Shown: positions 7,014 to 14,382, counted from the first letter of the stretch. The stretch: DNA of 18,835 nt from Candidatus Sulfotelmatobacter sp. (GCA_030040725.1 JASHTD010000249.1:1-18835), one strand, 5' to 3'. Notes: generated by a model not told the origin, from the sequence alone. Program-made: numbers and translations.

Positions 7014-9062
7014 TCAAGCGTGAGCGCTGGCTACCTGCAGCGCTGAGGATCGCTGGAACTTCGCTTCAACCAAGGGCACTCGCAGCGTTACCAGTCCGCC
7101 GTGAGGCTTCACGTTTTCTATGGCCAGGTCGCCGCCGCGCCGCTTGGCAATGCGATAGCAAACACTTAACCCCAGGCCGGTTCCTTTGCCTACCGGCTTC
7201 GTTGTGTAAAACGGATCGAGAGCTCGATCGAGATTCGCAAAGCCGGGACCGGAATCCTGCACCTGGATCACGGCGAGACCGCCATCCTGATAAGCCCGAA
7301 TATCGATCTGTCTTGTTCCGGCGAAATCGTGCAACGCGTCGCAGGAATTGTTGAACAGGTTCAGCAGGATCTGTTTGATTTCATCTTCGTTGATCGCCAG
7401 TGCAGGCAGATCGGGAGCAATATCAGTCTCCACAGCGACTTTTGAATAGCGCGTGTAGTATTCGCACAACGTGAGCACATCCTGAACCACGGGGGCAAGA
7501 CGCACCACCTTGGAATCCCAGGAACTTTGCCGGGAAAAACGAAGCAGGTTGTCGGTAATTCGCTTCATGCGCCGGGTCTCGTTCAACAGCCGTGTAAGGT
7601 GATCACGGCTGGCGACGGAGATAGCGGTATCGGTCATGAGCTCGCCAAATCCCATAATCGCTGTCAGAGGATTGTTCAGTTCGTGAGCCACGCCCGCCAC
7701 GAGTTGACCCATTGCCGCAAGCTTTTCGGACCACACCAATTGCGAATGTAAAGACTTCAGTTCCACGGCGGTGGCGAGTTCGGCGGCAAGTGCCTCGATT
7801 CGCGCCAGCTCAGGCATCCTGTGGCTCATGTCAGAAGGTGCGGACAGAGTGATGCTTCCGATGCAGGCCCTGGCGGCCGAACACAATGGAATCAACACCT
7901 CAATGCTCGCTTCCCGGATATGCGCCTTTCCTTCCGCTGCCGATTCCGTATCGCCAAACGATTCCGGCTCGTCGGGCGGCAACAGAAATGAAGCCTTGCC
8001 AATCCGCTGCGCATTCGAGCACAGGCTTTGTATCCCGTAGGCGCTCCACTGGCGGGTTCGATCCTGGAGCCTTCGCAAAAATAATTGTGACCGTCCGCTG
8101 GAGCCGGCGATTCGCAGAGTTCCCTCTTGGTCTTCAAGATGGATCAATACGGCGGGAAAGTTGCTGAACTCTGTAATGGCGGATGCGATCTCCGGGCAGA
8201 TCGCTGCCGGCGCTTCACTCCCCAATAGTCGGGAACTGATTGCCGAGAATCGCTCCAATTGCAGATTCAAAACCCGGGCCTTGCGCTGCATGCCGATGAT
8301 CGCTTCCGACTTGTATTCGACCACCGCCAGAATCATTCCGAAGGCGACCACCAGCTTGGGTGTTTCCCGGAGCGTGTCCGGCAAAATGAGGTTTGGGGCA
8401 AAGTGGCCGAGCAGCAATGGAGCGAAAAACACGGCGCTCCAGCAGAGAAATCCACCAGAAATAGTCAAAAGCGCCGGCGACTTGGGCGAGAAGTTCTTGA
8501 AGATCAGCGCCGCGGGCAACGCGAACCCCACACCCAACAGGACCATCGCACCCGCATCAAAGGATCCGTTCAGCGTGAAGCGCACCGCCCATGCGCCGGC
8601 AAGAAAACATGGCAACGTAGCTGCAGTCAGAGAAAACAACGACTCGCGCTTTTCCGCACGCAGAAAAAGCGCCACGCTGCCGAAGCACGCCAACAGGCAC
8701 ACAATGTAAGGCAAGCGCGGCTGCACGGCGTAAGCGTTAAGCACTGGATATGCCACCGAAGGAGCGCCAAGCGCAAAAAACAGCAGGCTCCGCTTACGAC
8801 GATCTTCTGCCACCGAAGAGACTGATACCAAGAATGTGATCGCGGAGGCTTGCAAAGCGCCAACGTCAAGCGCAAGCAGCAGCGGACGCGCATTGCCGGT
8901 GATTGGTTCCAGCAACTGCGCCAGAAAATGCGTAAAAACTAGCGTCCAGCCCACCGACCACAAAGTAAGATGAGCGCAGCGGGTATGCCGCTTGAGGCAG
9001 GCGAAGATCATGACCAGTACGCATACGGTCAAGCAAGCCGGAATTTTGTCGAAAACCCCCAT
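7014..9062 (-). CDS. Membrane sensor histidine kinase (orphan)
   Basis: A 682-residue hybrid of a membrane sensor and a kinase core. Residues 1-250 hold about eight hydrophobic segments, a multi-helix membrane sensor I cannot assign to a named class. Residues about 265-435 look like a GAF domain. The HisKA helix has the phospho-acceptor H460 in AGVAHELNNPLTAIMGF. The ATPase domain has the N box (LLNLFNNSCDAL, about 566-577), G1 DSGPG (603-607), F box PFYTTKP (617-623) and G2 GKGTGLGL (625-632), so it should be active. The HELNNPL form is typical of the NtrB/ZraS-like kinase group. No receiver domain or response regulator is in the window, so the partner is unknown. It is divergent from the iron operon with a 266-nt shared upstream region. 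No clear Shine-Dalgarno precedes the ATG. Confidence 0.93.
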   Translation of the reverse strand: MGVFDKIPACLTVCVLVMIFACLKRHTRCAHLTLWSVGWTLVFTHFLAQLLEPITGNARPLLLALDVGALQASAITFLVSVSSVAEDRRKRSLLFFALGAPSVAYPVLNAYAVQPRLPYIVCLLACFGSVALFLRAEKRESLFSLTAATLPCFLAGAWAVRFTLNGSFDAGAMVLLGVGFALPAALIFKNFSPKSPALLTISGGFLCWSAVFFAPLLLGHFAPNLILPDTLRETPKLVVAFGMILAVVEYKSEAIIGMQRKARVLNLQLERFSAISSRLLGSEAPAAICPEIASAITEFSNFPAVLIHLEDQEGTLRIAGSSGRSQLFLRRLQDRTRQWSAYGIQSLCSNAQRIGKASFLLPPDEPESFGDTESAAEGKAHIREASIEVLIPLCSAARACIGSITLSAPSDMSHRMPELARIEALAAELATAVELKSLHSQLVWSEKLAAMGQLVAGVAHELNNPLTAIMGFGELMTDTAISVASRDHLTRLLNETRRMKRITDNLLRFSRQSSWDSKVVRLAPVVQDVLTLCEYYTRYSKVAVETDIAPDLPALAINEDEIKQILLNLFNNSCDALHDFAGTRQIDIRAYQDGGLAVIQVQDSGPGFANLDRALDPFYTTKPVGKGTGLGLSVCYRIAKRRGGDLAIENVKPHGGLVTLRVPLVEAKFQRSSALQVASAHA

Positions 9063-9133
9063 CAGGTCGTCTTTGGGGGAAGAAGGACGGTCTCAAAAGT
9101 AACCGGCACAGATTACCCAGTCAACACCAGAAA

Positions 9134-9151
9134 GTGCCATTGACGTGGCAC
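9134..9151. repeat. 18-bp inverted repeat in the divergent promoter region
   Basis: GTGCCA, a 6-nt spacer (TTGACG) and TGGCAC form a perfect 6-bp dyad between the histidine kinase and FTR1 starts. It lies 72-89 nt upstream of the kinase start. It may be a regulator site for the kinase gene, but no known family consensus is clearly matched. Confidence 0.35.
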
Positions 9152-9214
9152 AACAGTTTGGTTTTCGCAGCCCGCGGCGATCGCCGAATTCCATTCAATC
9201 CTCCGGTTTCCCCA

Positions 9215-9230
9215 TGTGATGCAGATCACG
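9215..9230. promoter_or_regulatory. CRP/FNR-family-like binding site upstream of the FTR1 operon
   Basis: TGTGA-N6-TCACG matches 9 of 10 conserved bases of the CRP consensus TGTGA-N6-TCACA, and the core GTGAT-N4-ATCAC is a perfect dyad. If transcription starts near 9287, its centre lies about 64 bp upstream, close to the position of class I activator sites. The match is to the E. coli consensus; which regulator binds in this organism is inference. Confidence 0.45.
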
Positions 9231-9250
9231 CACGTTCGTGATGCAGCGAA

Positions 9251-9280
9251 TTGACCCGCGCTTCTCTGCCAGCTTATCCT
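9251..9280 (+). promoter_or_regulatory. Candidate promoter of the FTR1 operon
   Basis: TTGACC (9251-9256), an 18-nt spacer and TATCCT (9275-9280) resemble a sigma-70 promoter, with 5 of 6 and 4 of 6 matches. The expected start near 9287 falls on the first base of the palindrome at 9287-9309. The leader would be about 42 nt. Confidence 0.4.
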
Positions 9281-9286
9281 TTAAAG

Positions 9287-9309
9287 TTGAAATTGAAATT
9301 CATTTTCAA
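9287..9309. promoter_or_regulatory. Fur-box-like palindromic operator
   Basis: A near-perfect 23-bp palindrome: half-sites TTGAAATTGAA and TTCATTTTCAA around a central A, with 10 of 11 positions paired. The inner 19 bases (9289-9307) match the classical E. coli Fur box at 14 of 19 positions by my count. It lies 20 nt before the FTR1 ATG, overlapping the inferred transcription start, where a bound repressor would block expression. An iron-responsive repressor is expected at an FTR1 operon. Whether Fur or the DtxR-like domain encoded in the same operon binds here cannot be read from sequence. Confidence 0.6.
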
Positions 9310-9328
9310 AATGGCGGTGTCTTCCTAA

Positions 9329-10591
9329 ATGTTAGAAGCATTCATCGTTACCCTCCGCGAAGGGGTTGAGGCAGCCCTGATTGTGGGCATCACCCTGGCT
9401 TATCTCGCCAAGATCGGGCGCAACGACCTGCGCAAGGCGGTTTACGCGGCCCTAGCCGCAGCGTTCGTGGGCAGCATCGGCATGGCTATCGTGATTTCAC
9501 GCCTGAGCTTGAATGAAGACGTTTTTGAAGGCTGGGTAATGCTGCTGGCCGCGGTCTTTGTCGTCACCATGGTGATTTTCATGATGAAGACTGGGCGCAA
9601 AATGAAAGGTGAGATCGAGGGAAAGATTGGGCTCCTCGCCCGCCTGGGTACCGACAAAGATGCATGGATCGGCCTGTTCTTCTTTGTCTTTTTGATGGTG
9701 CTGCGCGAAGGCGCAGAAACCGTGCTTATGCTCGCCGGCGTCACGCTGAACTCCAGCGAATTAATGAGTTTTCTGGGCACACTGCTTGGGATTCTTGCGG
9801 CCATTGCATTCGGTGTGATGTTCGTCAAAGGAACCGTACGAATCAACCTGCAAAAATTTTTCAAGGTGACCACGGCGATTCTGTTTCTTGTGGCGCTGCA
9901 ACTGGTCGTCGCTGGACTGCATGAGCTTTCTGAAAGTGGCGTGCTTCCCTCTTCGAAAGCGGAGATGGCAATCGTGGGACCCATCGTCAGCAACGAATGG
10001 TTCTTTTTTGTGACGATTATCGCGTTGGCGGCTTTAATGATCCTGTTCGATGCCAGGCGGCGGCAACCCGTGGCTGAATTTGCGTCCCCCGCCGAAAGGC
10101 GGAAGGCGATCTGGTCCGCGCGGAAAGAACGATTGTGGATGGCTTCGGTTTATGTGTTCTCTTTTATCTTTATCTCGATGGTCACGGCTGAATTTGTTTA
10201 CGCCAAGAGCGCCAATGCTCTCTCTCCCGCGGCCGAGATCAAATTTGACAACGGCCAGTTGAGGATTCCGCTATCGCAGGTTTCGGATGGCGATTTGCAT
10301 CGCTATCAGGCGAAGGAAAATGGGATCGAAATACGCTTCTTTCTTTATCAGAAACCGGATGGGAAGATTGCAACCGTTTTCGATGCGTGCGAGATCTGCG
10401 GCGCGGTGGGATTTTACAAGTCAGGCAATGGCGTGATCTGCAAGAACTGCGCCGCGCCAATCAATCCCCAGTCCGTAGGTACGGCCGGTGGCTGTAACCC
10501 GATCCCGCTGAAAGCGACCCAAACGGCGGATGCCATCGTTATCCAGGAGGCGAACGTCGCGGCCGGAAGCCGCGCCTTCGAGAAGCCGTAA
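9329..10591 (+). CDS. FTR1-family iron permease fused to a DUF2318 domain
   Basis: A 420-residue inner-membrane protein. Residues 1-285 form a seven-helix FTR1/EfeU/FetM-type permease with both signature iron motifs: REGVE (10-14) and REGAE (126-130). The REGxE glutamates are the known iron-passage residues. Residues about 290-415, after the last membrane helix, form a DUF2318 domain like Campylobacter Cj1660. It has CEIC (C354, C357), CKNC (C371, C374) and GGCNPIPL (C389), a probable iron or Fe-S site outside the membrane. In related systems FTR1 and the DUF2318 protein are separate genes next to P19. Here they are fused and no P19 gene is present. A GGCGGTG stretch upstream is a weak ribosome site. 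The permease gene begins 3 nt after the stop, so this gene heads the operon. The expected role is ferrous iron uptake. Confidence 0.93.
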   Translation: MLEAFIVTLREGVEAALIVGITLAYLAKIGRNDLRKAVYAALAAAFVGSIGMAIVISRLSLNEDVFEGWVMLLAAVFVVTMVIFMMKTGRKMKGEIEGKIGLLARLGTDKDAWIGLFFFVFLMVLREGAETVLMLAGVTLNSSELMSFLGTLLGILAAIAFGVMFVKGTVRINLQKFFKVTTAILFLVALQLVVAGLHELSESGVLPSSKAEMAIVGPIVSNEWFFFVTIIALAALMILFDARRRQPVAEFASPAERRKAIWSARKERLWMASVYVFSFIFISMVTAEFVYAKSANALSPAAEIKFDNGQLRIPLSQVSDGDLHRYQAKENGIEIRFFLYQKPDGKIATVFDACEICGAVGFYKSGNGVICKNCAAPINPQSVGTAGGCNPIPLKATQTADAIVIQEANVAAGSRAFEKP

Positions 10592-10594
10592 CCA

Positions 10595-11860
10595 ATGTTT
10601 GCCCGCCTCGTTTACGAATCCTTCCGGCGGCAGAAGCGGCGCAAGCTGCTGGCCGGTGCAGCCATCACCTTGGGCGTCACCGTGGCGACGGCGATGATCG
10701 CGGTCGCAACCGACATTGGCGACAAAATCAATCGCGAACTGCGCACCATCGGTGCAAATATTCTGGTCACTCCCCAGGAGGATACTCTCGATCTCGAGAT
10801 CGGCGGAGTGAACCTGAAGCCGCCGAGCGACGGTGCGTTTCTCGACGAAGCCGACCTTCCCAAGATCAAGGGCACGTTCTGGCACAACAACATCACCGGA
10901 TTTGCTCCCATGCTGCCCGTGACGGTCACAGTGCACCGCAATGGAAACACGCAGAGTCTCACACTGCTCGGAACTTATTTTTCCAAGCAGATTTACTACG
11001 GCAAAGAAGAATTTACCACCGGCGTGCGAAGCACGAATCCCTGGTGGAAAGTGACGGGAGCATGGCCGGATGACAACTCGCACGATGTGCTCATCGGGGA
11101 ACGCCTGGCTGAGCGTCTTTCTACGAAACCAGGGGATCAGCTGGATGTGTCCGGGCACGAGCTACGAGTGAGCGGAATTCTATCAACTGGCGGAACGGAA
11201 GACGAACAGATCGTCGCACCTTTGGCTTTGGCCCAGGAAATTCTCGGAAAACCCGGTGCGGTGCGGAGAGTGTTCGTCAGCGCCCTTACCAAACCGGAGG
11301 ACGAATTGGGACGGCGCGATCCGAAAAGTATGTCGGGCGCGGTTTACGACCGCTGGTACTGCTCGCCGTATCCGGCATCCATTGCCTATCAGTTGCAGGA
11401 AGCGATTCCCCACTCTCACGCCGAGCAGATTCGGCAGGTTTCACAGAATGAAGGCGCCGTGCTGACGCGCATCGAGGGGCTGATCTTTTTAGTTACCTTG
11501 GCCGCGCTGTTTGCTTCGGCATTGGCGGTTTCAGCTGCGATGGCCACGGCGATTTTTGAAAGGCGCGGCGAAGTTGGATTGATGAAAGCTTTGGGCGCCG
11601 GGAAGGTCGCCGTCGCCTCGGTGTTTTTCGCCGAGGCAACTTTGCTGGCTTTAATTGGCGGATTAATTGGTTTCGCGGCTGGAGGGTTGCTGGCACGGCA
11701 GATCGGACGATCGATTTTCAATTCGCAGATTTCCATTGCGCCGGTGTTGTTCCCGGTGATCCTGACGATCGCGGTGATCGTGACCTTTGCCGGCAGCGCG
11801 GCCGCGATTCGCAAGGCCGTAGCCATGGATCCAGTATTCGCACTGCGGGGTGAAGCATGA
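10595..11860 (+). CDS. FtsX/MacB-type ABC transporter permease, first copy
   Basis: A 421-residue permease with the MacB/FtsX topology: one N-terminal membrane helix (about 18-42) after a basic start (RRQKRRK), a large periplasmic domain (about 45-290), and three C-terminal helices (about 293-317, 338-367 and 383-405). The cytoplasmic coupling segment FERRGEVGLMKALGA lies at about 321-335. It corresponds to the Cj1661/FetB-FetC type permeases linked to FTR1 and P19 iron uptake. Such proteins usually do mechanotransmission or export rather than import, and their exact job in iron uptake is not settled. The periplasmic part holds an unusual aromatic stretch with a single Cys (WYCSPYP, 254-260). 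It starts 3 nt after the FTR1 stop and overlaps the second permease by ATGA. Confidence 0.9.
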   Translation: MFARLVYESFRRQKRRKLLAGAAITLGVTVATAMIAVATDIGDKINRELRTIGANILVTPQEDTLDLEIGGVNLKPPSDGAFLDEADLPKIKGTFWHNNITGFAPMLPVTVTVHRNGNTQSLTLLGTYFSKQIYYGKEEFTTGVRSTNPWWKVTGAWPDDNSHDVLIGERLAERLSTKPGDQLDVSGHELRVSGILSTGGTEDEQIVAPLALAQEILGKPGAVRRVFVSALTKPEDELGRRDPKSMSGAVYDRWYCSPYPASIAYQLQEAIPHSHAEQIRQVSQNEGAVLTRIEGLIFLVTLAALFASALAVSAAMATAIFERRGEVGLMKALGAGKVAVASVFFAEATLLALIGGLIGFAAGGLLARQIGRSIFNSQISIAPVLFPVILTIAVIVTFAGSAAAIRKAVAMDPVFALRGEA

Positions 11861-13038
11861 ACGCCGGCGTGAATGTTTCTCCGGATCGCCGGTTTTCGGA
11901 TTCCGCAAACGAAGTTGCCGCGGCGCGAGCAGAGGCTCCGCATACGTCGATGTTTGTGCGGATGCTGGTTCGAGCTGCGGTGCTGCGGCGTGGCCGGGCT
12001 TTCTCTGCATTGTTCGCCATGGTCGTAGCCGCCGCGGTTGCGACCGCAGTGCTGAACTTGTATGTGGATGTGCAGGCGAAGCTGCGACGCGAATTCCGCA
12101 ACTACGGCGCAAATATTATTCTGGTCGGCAAGAATAGCGCTTCCCTTCCCGCCGATACCCTGAGCCACGTGGAATCGGTTCTCGCAGGCCGCGGCATCGC
12201 TGTCCCGTTTGCCATGGTGGTAGCGAGAACCAACGACGGGCAGCCGGTGGTTGTTGCTGGCGCGGATTTTGCGCGTGTTCGGCAGCTCGACAAATGGTGG
12301 TCGGTCAGTAGCTGGCCGGCAAGCCCCGATCAGGCGCTAGTGGGCGTTCGCGCTCTGCCGGTAGTTTCGCCGAAGAATCAACCATTCGAACTGAGTTTCC
12401 AGGGACGCACCATTCAGGTCACGCCTGCGGGTACGGTGCAGACCGGCGCTGCCGAAGACAGCCGCATCTATCTTCCGCTAACCGATTTTGTTGCATGGAC
12501 GGGAATACAGCCTTCGACGATCGAGGTCGCGGCCAACGGGTCGCCACAGGAAATCGAGGCGGTTCTGCATCAGTTTGAGCAAGCAATCCCGTCGGCCGAT
12601 GTCCGGCCCGTGCGCCAGATCATGGAGGGTGAAACACGAGTCCTCGGCAAGACGCGAGCAACGCTGCTGGCGGCAGCAGCCTTGATTATTTTGACGGCCG
12701 CATTGTGCGTGCTCTCCACTCTGATGGGATGGGTCTTCGACCGCAGACGCGATTTTGCCATCATGAAAGCGTTGGGCGCATCGGATCGGTTGCTCAATGG
12801 ATTTTTTGCGGCCGAGGCGGCGGCCCTGGGAGCGATCGGTGCAGTGATCGGATTTCTGCTGGGCATTGGCATCGCAGCCTGGATCGGGCGAGCCAATTTT
12901 CATGCGGCAGTGAGTCCGCGCTTCAGTGTGCTTCCTTTTATTCTTGCCGGCAGTATGCTGGTAACGTTGCTTTCGGCGATCCTGCCGATTTCATTGTTGC
13001 GGCGCGTACAGCCGGCTGTGATTCTAAGGGGCGAGTGA
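11857..13038 (+). CDS. FtsX/MacB-type ABC transporter permease, second copy
   Basis: A 393-residue permease of the same class as its upstream neighbour and probably its heterodimer partner. Residues 1-35 form a cytoplasmic N-terminal extension. The first membrane helix is about 45-70, the periplasmic domain about 72-265, and three C-terminal helices follow from about 268, with the coupling motif FDRRRDFAIMKALGA at about 294-308. The start ATG overlaps the previous stop (ATGA), so translation is likely coupled. The stop is followed after one base by the ATG of the ATPase gene. It matches the Cj1662/FetC-FetD position in FTR1-linked clusters. Confidence 0.9.
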   Translation: MNAGVNVSPDRRFSDSANEVAAARAEAPHTSMFVRMLVRAAVLRRGRAFSALFAMVVAAAVATAVLNLYVDVQAKLRREFRNYGANIILVGKNSASLPADTLSHVESVLAGRGIAVPFAMVVARTNDGQPVVVAGADFARVRQLDKWWSVSSWPASPDQALVGVRALPVVSPKNQPFELSFQGRTIQVTPAGTVQTGAAEDSRIYLPLTDFVAWTGIQPSTIEVAANGSPQEIEAVLHQFEQAIPSADVRPVRQIMEGETRVLGKTRATLLAAAALIILTAALCVLSTLMGWVFDRRRDFAIMKALGASDRLLNGFFAAEAAALGAIGAVIGFLLGIGIAAWIGRANFHAAVSPRFSVLPFILAGSMLVTLLSAILPISLLRRVQPAVILRGE

Positions 13039-13039
13039 A

Positions 13040-14329
13040 ATGATTCAGATCAAGGATGTGACAAAGCTCTACCCCGCCAAAATGGGAAAGGATCCTGTTT
13101 TTCCCAAAGACGCTGAGAAGTCGGGAACGCCTGCCTTAAATGGGAAAGACAATGGCGCGATTCACGCGCTCGATCACATTTCGCTGCACGTGAGCAAGGG
13201 CGAATGGCTTTCCATCATGGGTCCGTCGGGATCGGGAAAATCGACGTTGGTGAATCTGATTGGATGCCTCGACCGTCCGACTTATGGCGAGATCTGGCTC
13301 GACGGCCAGAACATCGCCGGCATCTCATCGGCGGAATTGAATCGCGTGCGGGCGGAAAAAATTGGTTTCATCTTCCAGCAGTTTCATCTGATTCCATTTC
13401 TCACCGCGGTCGAGAACGTGATGCTGGCGCAATATTTTCATAGCATGACCGATGAGAAAGAAGCGATTGAAGCGCTCGCCCGCGTCGGCCTCGGCGATCG
13501 CGCCCATCACCTGCCTTCGCAGCTTTCCGGCGGCGAGCAGCAAAGGGTATGCATTGCGCGAGCGCTGATCAACGATCCGAAAATCATTTTGGCGGACGAG
13601 CCTACCGGCAATCTCGATGGGCTTAACGAAGAAATTGTCCTGCGGCTGTTGCGCGAGTTTCATCAGCAGGGGCGAACCATCGTGATGGTTACGCACGATC
13701 CCGTCGTGGCGCGGCTGGCCGACCGCCGTATTGAATTTCATCATGGCAAAATCGCTTCGCAAGAAGTTTTTGCCATGGCGGATGATGAGCAGTTTGACGA
13801 GGTCTTAGAAGAATTATGGGTCCTCGCGGAGCACGGAGAAATTGCCGAGGTCGAGCGCATGGAAGTGCACGGGGCGCTGCCCGTGAGCCTGGCCATCGAA
13901 AAGATGATGCAGATGGGATTGGTCTCTTCCGCGCCGCATCCGCCTCAGGCGCACGATCACAAGCCGTTCGTGAATCCCTGCCACGATGCTCTCAAGCCGA
14001 TGAGCGCCTCCACAGGCGATGGCACGCTGATCGTGGAACTCACGCCTCGCGGACGCGAGCGCGCCGGCAGCATCATTCGCCGCCATCGGCTGGCGGAGCG
14101 CCTGTTCACCGACAGCCTGGCCATGGATAGCGAAACCGAAATCGAGCAGCAGGCTTGCAAATTCGAGCACATTCTTTCGCCGGAAGCGACCGATAAAATT
14201 TGCGCGTTCCTCGGGCATCCTCGCACTTGCCCGCATGGAGCGCCCATTCCGCCGGGAGCATGCTGCGGTAGAGATTCGGAAATCATGGCGAATGCTGATC
14301 TCGGTACGGCACGGCGGAAGCAGGGTTAG
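13040..14329 (+). CDS. ABC transporter ATPase with C-terminal DtxR/MntR-like metalloregulator domain
   Basis: A 429-residue protein of two parts. Residues 1-240 are a MacB/LolD-type ATPase: Walker A GPSGSGKST (61-69), Q-loop Q113-Q114, signature LSGGE (162-166), Walker B IILADEP (182-188), switch H219, and an unusual hydrophilic insert at about 14-40. ATPases of this class end near 235. Residues about 250-408 resemble a DtxR/MntR repressor: a winged-helix-like part (DEVLEELWVLAEHGE ... VSLAIEKMMQMGLV, then LTPRGRERA) and the metal-binding dimerisation domain (RRHRLAERL, EQQACKFEHILSP, GHPRTCPHGAPIP). Candidate ligands are H349, E353, C373, E376 and H377, matching DtxR H79, E83, C102, E105 and H106; DtxR H98 aligns with Glu here. 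The wing carries an insert of about 25 residues with His and Cys. No SH3/FeoA-like domain follows. It should energise the two permeases, and metal sensing is inference. Confidence 0.88.
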   Translation: MIQIKDVTKLYPAKMGKDPVFPKDAEKSGTPALNGKDNGAIHALDHISLHVSKGEWLSIMGPSGSGKSTLVNLIGCLDRPTYGEIWLDGQNIAGISSAELNRVRAEKIGFIFQQFHLIPFLTAVENVMLAQYFHSMTDEKEAIEALARVGLGDRAHHLPSQLSGGEQQRVCIARALINDPKIILADEPTGNLDGLNEEIVLRLLREFHQQGRTIVMVTHDPVVARLADRRIEFHHGKIASQEVFAMADDEQFDEVLEELWVLAEHGEIAEVERMEVHGALPVSLAIEKMMQMGLVSSAPHPPQAHDHKPFVNPCHDALKPMSASTGDGTLIVELTPRGRERAGSIIRRHRLAERLFTDSLAMDSETEIEQQACKFEHILSPEATDKICAFLGHPRTCPHGAPIPPGACCGRDSEIMANADLGTARRKQG

Positions 14330-14382
14330 TTTTTCTCCAACTCTCGCCGCGAAGGACCAGCGGGAATTCGTAACTTCACGAG

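Noticed and set aside
7009..7022. CACGCT-CA-AGCGTG hairpin at the end of the kinase gene as a terminator
   Set aside because: The stem is short, overlaps the stop codon, and the following TTCTTC stretch is a poor T-tail.
8161..8825. Overlapping plus-strand frames of about 185 codons opposite the histidine kinase
   Set aside because: Shadows of the membrane part of the kinase; very polar, repetitive composition and no motifs.
9134..9165. TGGCAC near the kinase promoter as a sigma-54 -24 element
   Set aside because: Neither strand has the required GC-containing -12 element at the correct spacing.
9063..9328. Canonical DtxR box (TTAGGTTAGCCTAACC type) upstream of the FTR1 operon
   Set aside because: No match to that consensus; only the Fur-like palindrome at 9287-9309 is present.
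10421..11158. Minus-strand frame of 245 codons across the FTR1 end and first permease
   Set aside because: Overlaps two genes with clear family motifs on the other strand; no recognisable protein features.
11416..12168. Long open frame on the minus strand across the two permease genes (250 codons)
   Set aside because: Antisense to well-supported coupled permease genes. Its composition (Ala/Lys/Asn/Pro runs) is that of a shadow frame, with no family motif.
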